64,000 bases of DNA, from positions 1-64,000 of the forward strand of contig NC_007951.1 in the NCBI RefSeq assembly GCF_000013645.1, in the 5' to 3' direction. The stretch is from Paraburkholderia xenovorans LB400. GTDB taxonomy: Bacteria > Pseudomonadota > Gammaproteobacteria > Burkholderiales > Burkholderiaceae. Below are positions 1 through 9,385 of the stretch, one piece after another; within the stretch, counting starts at the first letter, position 1, and each line of letters opens with the position of its first letter. The notes beneath the pieces were generated by a model. The model had not been told where the DNA came from. It was given only the letters and a program-made list of their open reading frames with translations, and made no database searches. The position numbers and the translations under genes are program-made.

Positions 1-191
1 TTTTGGCGTTAGAATCTCGCCTTACTTCCCAAAAATCCTGCACGCCGCTCCGGCTCGCTTGCCCCGCAAACCCTTGTGGCACAAGCGCCTGGAGCCATTG
101 CGCCTGGTTAGTCTGGCTGCTCAGGGCCTTGTTGCGCGCGCGCGACAGGGGCAGCGGCAACCGCCGTGCACACCATAACGACAGCAACTCG

Positions 192-1826
192 ATGAACGAT
201 TTCTGGCAACACTGTTCCGCATTGCTGGAGCGTGAGCTGACGCCCCAGCAGTACGTGACGTGGATCAAACCGTTGGCCCCGGTCGCCTTCGACGCCGCTG
301 CGAACACGCTTAGCATCGCTGCGCCGAACCGTTTCAAGCTCGACTGGGTCAAGAGCCAGTTCTCCGGCCGCATCGCCGATATGGCCCGCGATTTCTGGCA
401 TACCCCCATCGACGTCCAGTTCGTGCTCGACCCGAAAGCCGGCATGCGCGCCCCCGCGGCAGCCGCGCCGGCACCGGCTTCCGCGCGTCCGGCTTCCGCG
501 CCTGGCTCGATGGGCGGTAGCGCCGGCAACGGCGCTGCGGTGGACGCGGCTGTCGGCGCCGTGCAAGCCGCGCAGACCGCGCGCGCAAACGGCGCGAATA
601 GCGCGAACAACGCGATGGCCAACCTCAACGCGAATGCCCGCGCGGCGGCCGAACAGAACGCAAACGCACGCGCCGCGGCCGAAGATTCCGCCGACCTCGA
701 TCTGCCCAGCCTCGACGCGAACGAAGCCGCGGCCGCCCGCCGCACGTGGCGCCCAGGCCAGAGCGCCGGTTCGAACGGCAACGGCGAGACCGACTCGATG
801 TACGAGCGCTCCAAACTGAACCCGGTTCTGACCTTCGACAACTTCGTGACCGGTAAGGCCAACCAGTTGGCGCGCGCCGCGGCGATTCAGGTCGCGGACA
901 ATCCCGGCATCTCGTACAACCCGCTGTTTCTGTATGGCGGCGTGGGTCTGGGCAAGACCCACCTGATCCACGCGATCGGCAACCAGCTTCTGATGGACAA
1001 GGCGGGCGCACGGATTCGCTACATCCACGCGGAACAGTACGTGTCCGACGTAGTGAAGGCGTACCAGCGCAAGGCGTTTGACGATTTCAAGCGCTACTAC
1101 CACTCGCTCGACCTGCTGCTGATCGACGATATTCAGTTTTTCTCCGGCAAGTCGCGCACACAAGAGGAATTCTTCTACGCGTTTGAGGCGCTGGTCGCCA
1201 ACAAGGCGCAGGTGATCATCACCAGCGACACGTATCCGAAGGAAATTTCGGGTATCGACGACCGCCTGATCTCGCGCTTCGACTCCGGCCTGACCGTCGC
1301 AATCGAGCCGCCCGAGCTGGAAATGCGCGTCGCGATTCTGATGCGCAAGGCGCAATCCGAGTTCGTGAGCCTGAATGAAGACGTCGCGTTCTTCGTCGCC
1401 AAACACTTGCGTTCGAACGTGCGTGAACTCGAAGGCGCGCTGCGCAAGATCCTCGCGTATTCGAAGTTCCACGGCCGCGAAATCACGATCGAAGTCACCA
1501 AAGAAGCGCTGAAAGACCTGCTGACGGTGCAGAACCGGCAGATTTCGGTGGAGAACATCCAGAAGACCACGGCTGACTTCTACAGTATCAAGGTCGCGGA
1601 CATGTATTCGAAGAAGCGTCCGGCGAACATTGCGCGGCCGCGGCAGATCGCCATGTATCTGGCGAAGGAGCTGACCCAGAAGAGCTTGCCGGAAATCGGC
1701 GAGCTGTTCGGCGGGCGCGACCACACCACGGTGCTGCACGCGGTGCGCAAAATTGCCGACGAGCGCAGCAAGGACGCGCAACTGAACCACGAACTGCATG
1801 TGCTGGAGCAGACGCTGAAGGGCTGA
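192..1826 (+). CDS. dnaA: Chromosomal replication initiator protein DnaA
   Basis: DnaA binds DnaA boxes at oriC, melts DNA and loads the DnaB helicase. I start it at the ATG at 192, where the protein opens [20 protein letters not shown], the usual N-terminal (DnaB/DiaA-contacting) domain I; the frame is open upstream but that part is not DnaA-like. The product is 544 residues. Domain II (about residues 90-215) is a long Ala/Asn-rich linker with repeated NARAAAE-type units. The AAA+ domain has Walker A GGVGLGKT at residues 249-256 and Walker B LLIDDIQ around 309-315. Domain IV ends with the DnaA-box-binding signature [11 protein letters not shown] near the C-terminus. It is followed by dnaN and gyrB, the standard origin order. 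Confidence 0.98.
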   Translation: MNDFWQHCSALLERELTPQQYVTWIKPLAPVAFDAAANTLSIAAPNRFKLDWVKSQFSGRIADMARDFWHTPIDVQFVLDPKAGMRAPAAAAPAPASARPASAPGSMGGSAGNGAAVDAAVGAVQAAQTARANGANSANNAMANLNANARAAAEQNANARAAAEDSADLDLPSLDANEAAAARRTWRPGQSAGSNGNGETDSMYERSKLNPVLTFDNFVTGKANQLARAAAIQVADNPGISYNPLFLYGGVGLGKTHLIHAIGNQLLMDKAGARIRYIHAEQYVSDVVKAYQRKAFDDFKRYYHSLDLLLIDDIQFFSGKSRTQEEFFYAFEALVANKAQVIITSDTYPKEISGIDDRLISRFDSGLTVAIEPPELEMRVAILMRKAQSEFVSLNEDVAFFVAKHLRSNVRELEGALRKILAYSKFHGREITIEVTKEALKDLLTVQNRQISVENIQKTTADFYSIKVADMYSKKRPANIARPRQIAMYLAKELTQKSLPEIGELFGGRDHTTVLHAVRKIADERSKDAQLNHELHVLEQTLKG

Positions 1827-2046
1827 GCGGGCTGTCTGGAAAAAACGACCTGTTTATTTCCAAACTCGCCCCCATTTTAGTGAGGCGGTTCTGTTTTCAG
1901 GCACAATACAGGTTTAACCGCCCGGCGGCCGCGGGCGGATTTCACGCCGTGACAGGCGCTGCACGGCGCCGGCGGGGAGCCACGGCTGCGTGCTGGAAAG
2001 CTGTCCTGGCAAGGCGCGCAGGCCGTTATATCAACGAAGGAACTCT

Positions 2047-3150
2047 ATGCAACTGGTCAAGACCGAACGCGATAACCTCCTCAGGCCGCTGCAAACTGTG
2101 AGCGGCATCGTCGAACGCCGCCATACGTTGCCGATCCTCGCCAATTTGCTGATTACCAAGAACGGCCCGGACGTGTCGTTCCTGTCCACCGACCTCGAGT
2201 TGCAGATCACCACGCGTGCCGATTTCGGCGTGGGCGGCGATTCGGTGGCGACCACGGTGGCAGCGAGAAAGCTCCTCGACATTCTGCGCGCCATGCCCGA
2301 CGGCCAGGTCACGCTCACGCTGAACGACAAGCGTCTGACCGTGCAATCCGGCAAGAGCCGCTTTGCGCTGCAAACGCTCGCCGCGGACGAATTCCCGACG
2401 GTCGCGCAAGCTAAAGACTACGGCGCGAACCTCGTGGTTCCCCAGAAGACGTTCCGCCAGTTGCTCGGCATGGTCCATTTTTCGATGGCCCAGCAGGACA
2501 TCCGCTACTACCTGAACGGCATGCTGCTGGTAGTGGACGGCGACCAGCTGATGGCGGTCGCGACCGACGGACACCGTCTGGCGTTCTCGTCCATGAAGAT
2601 CGAAGGTTCGTTCCAGCGTCAGGAAGTGATCATTCCGCGCAAGACGATTCTGGAACTCCAGCGTCTGCTGGAAGACATCGACGACACGCTGAAGATCGAC
2701 ATCGCGCAGACGCAGGTCAAGTTCACGTTCGGCCAGGTCGAACTGGTGTCGAAGCTGGTGGAAGGCAAATTCCCCGACTTCCAGCGCGTGATTCCGAAGT
2801 CGCACAAGAATCAGTTCGTGATCGGCCGTGAAGAACTGCAGCGCTCGCTGCAACGCGCCGCGATTCTGACCTCGGACAAATTCAAGGGCGTGCGCTGCAT
2901 CATCGAGCCGGGCCAGTTGAAGATCATGTCGACCAACGCCGATCAGGAAGAGGCGCAGGAAGAACTGGAAATCGCATACGACGGCGACAGCGTCGATATC
3001 GGGTTCAACGTCACGTATCTGCTCGACGTGCTCGCGAACCTGAAGGTCGACACGTTGCAGGTGAGCCTGGGCGACGCCAGCTCCAGCGCGTTGATCACGA
3101 TTCCCGAGAACGACGAATTCAAGTACGTCGTCATGCCGATGCGCATCTAA
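2047..3150 (+). CDS. dnaN: DNA polymerase III subunit beta (sliding clamp)
   Basis: The beta clamp encircles DNA and tethers DNA polymerase III. The start at 2047 (MQLVKTERDNLLRPLQTVSG) is preceded by the ribosome site GAAGGA at 2035-2040; the open frame reaches back to 1990 but the extra residues do not match the family. The product is 367 residues, the normal length, and ends with the conserved YVVMPMRI clamp terminus. It lies 220 bp downstream of dnaA and is followed by a strong hairpin terminator before gyrB, so it is probably transcribed with dnaA or from a promoter in the spacer. I see no perfect DnaA box in the dnaA-dnaN spacer. Confidence 0.98.
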   Translation: MQLVKTERDNLLRPLQTVSGIVERRHTLPILANLLITKNGPDVSFLSTDLELQITTRADFGVGGDSVATTVAARKLLDILRAMPDGQVTLTLNDKRLTVQSGKSRFALQTLAADEFPTVAQAKDYGANLVVPQKTFRQLLGMVHFSMAQQDIRYYLNGMLLVVDGDQLMAVATDGHRLAFSSMKIEGSFQRQEVIIPRKTILELQRLLEDIDDTLKIDIAQTQVKFTFGQVELVSKLVEGKFPDFQRVIPKSHKNQFVIGREELQRSLQRAAILTSDKFKGVRCIIEPGQLKIMSTNADQEEAQEELEIAYDGDSVDIGFNVTYLLDVLANLKVDTLQVSLGDASSSALITIPENDEFKYVVMPMRI

Positions 3151-3176
3151 CGCGTCCAGAAACCAGAGAACACACC

Positions 3177-3205
3177 AAGGGGCGCAGCGCCCCTTTGGCG
3201 TTTTT
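3177..3205 (+). terminator. Rho-independent terminator after dnaN
   Basis: The arms AAGGGGCG (3177-3184) and CGCCCCTT (3188-3195) form a perfect 8-bp stem with a CAG loop, followed by TTGGCGTTTTT. It separates dnaN from gyrB. Confidence 0.8.
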
Positions 3206-3217
3206 ATGGTGATTTGA

Positions 3218-5737
<2,520 letters not shown>

Positions 5738-5860
5738 GGGTTGTTGTAGCAAGAGCCATAAAGCTGGATTTTGGGAAGCATCCATCTGGATTTTTATTGA
5801 ATGATGCGTCCCAATAGTTCAAACTGATGACGCCTGTCGAGCGTTATTCTGAAAGAAAAA

Positions 5861-5883
5861 CGGCCACCTCATAAAGGTGGCCG
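5861..5883. repeat. Left copy of a 23-bp direct repeat (duplicated terminator hairpin)
   Basis: Bases 5861-5883 are identical, in the same orientation, to 7512-7534. The repeat is a hairpin with arms CGGCCACCT and AGGTGGCCG. An A-run (5856-5860) lies to its left, so on the minus strand it is a hairpin followed by a U-run and can stop transcripts leaving the transposase gene. It lacks a T-run on its right. I read it as the target duplication made when the IS entered the gyrB terminator. Confidence 0.85.
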
Positions 5884-5896
5884 CAGACTGCTGACC

Positions 5897-5932
5897 AACC
5901 CCACGTTTTTCGGAGCGTGGGGTTTTGTTTTT
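5897..5932 (+). terminator. Terminator carried inside the left end of the IS1182 element
   Basis: The arms AACCCCACG (5897-5905) and CGTGGGGTT (5916-5924) form a 9-bp stem, followed by a T-rich run (TTTGTTTTT). It faces the + strand, so it can stop gyrB transcripts that now run past the left hairpin copy, which has lost its T-run. Confidence 0.75.
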
Positions 5933-7455
5933 CAGGCCAGGCAGATCGTGCGATGGGTCTCCCCAGATCGGACGAAGCGGGCCAGAAACGCGCTGGCGAG
6001 CCTGTGCAGGACGCCAGGACGGGAGCCAGGTACGCGCAAACACGCCTTCAGGCGTGCCACCAGCAGGGCGATCTTCTTGATGTTCTGCGCGGCCGCGCCC
6101 AGCAGGCACTGCTCGGCCACCTTGCGCAGGCCACGCATGCGCGCATAGCGATGCCCGTGCAACTGTTTGGCATCCGCGAAGCTGCGCTCCACCGTCTCCT
6201 TGCGCCGTTTGTAGATCGCCTTGCCCCAGTCGGTCAGACGCCTGGCATCCACATGTTCCTTTGCGCGCTCCCAGACGTGCCGGATCACCACCTTCACGTG
6301 GTTGGCGCTCGTCGTGCATTTGTTGCGCACCTCGCAGCTACCGCACTGTGCAGGGTCGGACCGGAACTCCTGATAGCCTGCGCGGTTCGTCGTGCTGTAG
6401 CGCAGCACCTGTCCCCGCGGACAGGTGTATTCCTCGCGATACCGGCTGTATCTGAAGTCGCGTTTGTAGAAGAACCCGGGCTTGTGATTCGGTGTGCGAT
6501 AGCCCATCACACCGTCGATGCCACGATCCTCCAGCCCCTGACAGATTGCCGGCGTGAAGTAGCCCGCGTCCAGCCCCACGGCCTGCACATGGAAACCGAA
6601 GCGCCTGCGCTGCCGGTCCAGACGCGCCAGATAAGGCTGGCTGTCGTGCACCGAGGCCGGCGTCACGTGGGTGTCGGTGATGATCGGGTAGCGCGCGTCG
6701 ACCGTGCGGTGATCCAGATAGAAGAAGCCCGTGGGCTTGTCGTCGCGCACCATGTAGCCGCTCTCAGGGTCGGTGCGGCTGACCTTCGTTTCCTTGCCTT
6801 CGCCTGTCCCCGACGAACCCGGCGTGTCGTCGTCGTTCTTTCCCTTGTCGTTGGCCTGCGGCCCGTCGCGCCTGAGCGGCTTTTTATCGTGCGCGGCACG
6901 ATCGGCATCGACCGCGGCATCCAGCGCGGCCAGATAGGCCGAGGGCGTCTGCTCAAGCTGTACCAGATCGAACTTGCGTTTGTTCGCATTGGCCTTCAGG
7001 TGCGTGCTATCGGTGTAGAGCACGCGCCCCTCGACCATGCCGCGCCCGATCGCCTGCTGCACGATCGCGTCGAAGATCTCCTGGTAGACCGTCGTGTCGG
7101 TGAAACGCCGGCGCCGGTTCTGCGAGAACGTCGAGGCATCGGGCACCCGGTCAGTCAGCCGCAAGCGCGCGAACCACCGGTAAGCGACATTGACCTGCAC
7201 CTCGCGCATGAGTTGGCGCTCGCTGCGCACCCCGAACAGGTAGCCGACGAACAGCAGTTTGAACATCACCACCGGGTCCAGCGCGGGCCGCCCGTTGTCC
7301 GCGCAGTACAGGTGCGCCACCTTCTCGCGGATGAACTCGAAATCCACCGCCGCGTCGATCTTGCGCAGCAGGTGGTCCTTCGGCACGAGTTCCTCGAGCG
7401 TGACCATCTCGAGTTCGTGCTGCATGGGTGTCGGTTTCCTGAGCATGAGGCTCAT
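5932..7455 (-). CDS. IS1182-family transposase
   Basis: A 507-residue DDE transposase. The N-terminal half carries the family-typical segments VPKDHLLRKID, ALDPVVMFKLLFVGYLFG and SERQLMREVQVNVAYRWF. The catalytic candidates are Asp149 in LYTDSTHLKANAN, an Asp in GLDAGYFTPAI and the Glu of KETVERSFADAKQLHG. A second in-frame ATG nine bases inside (7446) is a possible alternative start. No frameshift or stop is seen, so the enzyme should be functional. Transcription runs towards gyrB and would meet the left copy of the terminator hairpin. Confidence 0.92.
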   Translation of the reverse strand: MSLMLRKPTPMQHELEMVTLEELVPKDHLLRKIDAAVDFEFIREKVAHLYCADNGRPALDPVVMFKLLFVGYLFGVRSERQLMREVQVNVAYRWFARLRLTDRVPDASTFSQNRRRRFTDTTVYQEIFDAIVQQAIGRGMVEGRVLYTDSTHLKANANKRKFDLVQLEQTPSAYLAALDAAVDADRAAHDKKPLRRDGPQANDKGKNDDDTPGSSGTGEGKETKVSRTDPESGYMVRDDKPTGFFYLDHRTVDARYPIITDTHVTPASVHDSQPYLARLDRQRRRFGFHVQAVGLDAGYFTPAICQGLEDRGIDGVMGYRTPNHKPGFFYKRDFRYSRYREEYTCPRGQVLRYSTTNRAGYQEFRSDPAQCGSCEVRNKCTTSANHVKVVIRHVWERAKEHVDARRLTDWGKAIYKRRKETVERSFADAKQLHGHRYARMRGLRKVAEQCLLGAAAQNIKKIALLVARLKACLRVPGSRPGVLHRLASAFLARFVRSGETHRTICLA

Positions 7456-7511
7456 TAAACGACAAAGCCCGGCGCTTGGCCAGGCTTTGGGAGTACTTTG
7501 TCAGCAGTCTG

Positions 7512-7541
7512 CGGCCACCTCATAAAGGTGGCCGTTTTTTT
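7512..7541 (+). terminator. Right copy of the duplicated gyrB-terminator hairpin
   Basis: Bases 7512-7534 repeat 5861-5883 exactly and are followed by seven T residues (7535-7541), giving a canonical + strand terminator. Joining the left A-run to this copy recreates an A5-hairpin-T7 bidirectional terminator, the likely pre-insertion gyrB terminator. Confidence 0.8.
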
Positions 7542-7798
7542 GTGAGAACTCCCAGACAGGGATTAATTATAGTCGCCAGCAGTCTCGTCTTCGAACAACG
7601 CTGCCGCCGACCACGTAGTCGTAGCGATAGCCTGATGTGAGATGAAGCGAGAGGCTTCTTTCTTAATAGCCGGGATTTATCGGCGACGGGAAATTAGCGA
7701 TGTCTTCCAATCTGATGTCGACAAACCGTGGAATGTGGCGAAGTCGGTGATGGTGGAGTGAGTGAGGCGATGGGGGCTGCTATTGTAGGGGGAGCACA

Positions 7799-7836
7799 AT
7801 TAATTTCGGTTAATTGGTGCCATTAGTTTCGGTTAA
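7799..7836. repeat. Short direct repeat pair, possible orphan transposon end
   Basis: ATTAATTTCGGTTAA (7799-7813) and ATTAGTTTCGGTTAA (7822-7836) differ at one base and are spaced 23 bp. Read on the minus strand from 7838 the sequence starts TGTTAACCGAAAC and repeats, similar to the multiple terminal repeats of IS21-type elements. No transposase lies next to it. Confidence 0.4.
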
Positions 7837-7948
7837 CAGCGTCTCCCCGCCGCCTCCAAATCCTTGCCAGCAAAGGATTAGCCAGAACTGATGGTCAATC
7901 TGCTCTGCGTCTAATCAAGACCCTTCTTCGATAACGCGCTTCCAAAAC

Positions 7949-7988
7949 AAAAAACAGCGGGACCATCAGCTCCGGGCAGTTCCGCTGT
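7949..7988 (-). terminator. Possible minus-strand terminator
   Basis: The arms ACAGCGG (7954-7960) and CCGCTGT (7982-7988) pair. On the minus strand the hairpin is followed by a run of T (complement of 7949-7954, then TTTTG). It sits about 55 bp downstream of the broken minus-strand frame at 8043-8276. The loop is long (21 nt), which lowers confidence. Confidence 0.45.
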
Positions 7989-8042
7989 CAGCACTTGGGG
8001 AGTGCTGCAACATCTCCCCCAGCCTTTACGCATACCTCGTCA

Positions 8043-8276
8043 CTAAGCATTACCTGCGGATAGTTCTAGTCCGAGCTGGGCTAGGTCGGCATTCAAGCGT
8101 CCAAGGAGACTCCAGTCGTCGCGCGAGTCTGTATTGCGCTTAGCTCAAGCGGCGCGAGCTCAGCGGGTACCGCCGCCGCCCGGGCGGGCACCTTTCTTTG
8201 CTGCGGGCACGCGCCTTGTCGGAGGCGCCTTCTTCGCGACCGGTTGCAGATTCGTACTTCCTGAAGAGGTCAAAAC
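8043..8276 (-). pseudogene. Possible gene remnant (unidentified, two internal stops)
   Basis: One minus-strand frame reads a basic linker-like stretch (QPVAKKAPPTRRVPAAKKG), then stops at 8160-8162 and 8145-8147, then an acidic/hydrophobic helix-like tail (RDDWSLLGRLNADLAQLGLE) that ends at 8043. A terminator-like hairpin follows. The composition looks like protein, but I recognise no family and the start is not visible. It may instead be non-coding. Confidence 0.25.
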
Positions 8277-8392
8277 TCACGTGCATAGCCTCCAGAGCTA
8301 TTTCGTTTTGTCGAAAACGTTTGCACGAACAATGGTCAAGAAAATACCGAATTTTCGGTATACGTCTTTGACGGCGCACGTATAACATCTAA

Positions 8393-9305
8393 GAAGCTGT
8401 TGCGAAATTAGTTAAACAGAGGCTTTAGGCGCGTCCAGCAAATTAAGGCGCAAGCCAAAGACAGGAATGCTTCGTGAACATGCGCATAGCGTTCGTAACG
8501 AATCTTGAGCCGTCGAAACGAGTGAAGCCACGCAATCGAACGCTCGACTGGCCAACGTGTTTTGCCGAGCCCACTGCCATGCGGCGCGCCGACTTTTGCG
8601 AGTAGTGGCGTGATGCCTCGCTCACGCAAGCGTTGCCGATGGGGTTCGGAACTGTAGCCCCGGTCGCCCTGAACGATTCGCGGCTTGTGCAAGGGACGAC
8701 CCCGCTTGCCCCGGATGCGCGGAATGGCATCGACCAGCGCATCAAGCTGGGTAATGTCGTGCCGGTTCGCCGCGCTCAGGATGACCGCGAGCGGGATGCC
8801 TTGCGCGTCGACGATGAGGTGGTGTTTGCTGCCGAGCTTGCGCCGGTCCGTGGGATTCGGGCCGGTTTTTTTCCCGCCAGCACGGCGCGAATCGATGAGC
8901 TGTCGACGAGCGCACGCGAGAAATCGATTTCGCCACGGCGACGCAGTTCGGCGAGCAACGCTTCGTGAATGTGTTGCCAGACACCTGCCTTTTGCCACGC
9001 GACGAGCCGTCGCCAGCAAGCTGTGCCTGAACCACATCCCATTTCTTGCGGCAGAAGGTTCCACGCAATGCCTGAGCGCAGCACAAACACGATGCCGGTC
9101 AGCACCGCTCGGTCGGGTTTCGGTTTGCGGCCCGCAAACTGGCGATTGCGTGGTGCTCGCGCAGGCAGCAGTGGTTCGATGAGTAACCACAATTCGTCGT
9201 CTATCAGTTCTTTAGGCATCGCTTCCTGTCAGGCAAAACAAGACAGAAAGTTAACACCAAGCCGGAAAAGTTAACAGACCCAAAACTTAATTTCGCAACA
9301 GCGTC
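8393..9305 (-). mobile_element. IS5-family (IS427-type) insertion sequence, 913 bp
   Basis: The ends are near-perfect 18-bp inverted repeats: GAAGCTGTTGCGAAATTA from 8393 and, on the other strand from 9305, GACGCTGTTGCGAAATTA. A 3-bp target duplication TAA flanks it (8390-8392 and 9306-9308). It encodes two overlapping transposase frames joined by a -1 frameshift. The size, TNA-type duplication and two-frame layout fit the IS427 subgroup of IS5. Confidence 0.85.
8408..9219 (-). CDS. IS5/IS427-type transposase, made by programmed -1 frameshift
   Basis: The first frame starts at 9219 (MPKELIDDELWLLIEPLLPAR) and stops at 8776; the second frame is open to 8408 and ends LICWTRLKPLFN. They join at a run of seven A on the coding strand (near 8870), where frame one reads GGA AAA AAA CCG and frame two continues AAA ACC GGC, a -1 slip. 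The joined protein is about 270 residues and has the DDE residues in order: Asp in RALVDSSSIRAV, Asp in VQGDRGYSSEP and Glu in WPVERSIAWLHSFRRL. The layout is normal for this subgroup and is not a mutation. Confidence 0.88.
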
Positions 9306-9385
9306 TAAATCTCTGCGCCCATTTCAAACAAAGCCTCGACCAAAGTAACTGCTTCGGTCGCGATAAATTCCGAGGGGTCTGACGA

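Larger units (their letters stand above)
5884..7511 (-). mobile_element. IS1182-family insertion sequence (1628 bp)
   Basis: The element is bounded by perfect 12-bp terminal inverted repeats, CAGACTGCTGAC at 5884-5895 and its complement at 7500-7511, and encodes one full-length DDE transposase on the minus strand. The flanking 23-bp direct repeats (5861-5883 and 7512-7534) are each a complete terminator hairpin. Both the transposase and the repeats look intact, so this is probably a recent, potentially active insertion. Family assignment rests on the transposase; long and variable target duplications are, to my knowledge, reported for this family. Confidence 0.85.
7542..8392. other. Gene-poor scar between two insertion sequences
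   Basis: About 850 bp without a convincing intact gene. It holds a 23-bp-spaced repeat pair (7799-7836), a minus-strand terminator-like hairpin (7949-7988) and, upstream of that on the minus strand, a protein-like reading frame broken by stops (8043-8276). Overlapping short open frames at 8134-8388 on both strands show no recognisable domain. I read the stretch as decayed accessory DNA. Confidence 0.6.

Noticed and set aside
1..191. Extended DnaA start at base 3 and an oriC core upstream of dnaA
   Set aside because: The upstream residues are not DnaA-like. No TTATCCACA box is seen in these 191 bases; any oriC array on that side would be outside the window.
8134..8388. Overlapping ~82-codon frames on both strands between the two IS elements
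   Set aside because: No ribosome site at a good distance and no recognisable domain in either; a third frame looks more like a broken gene.
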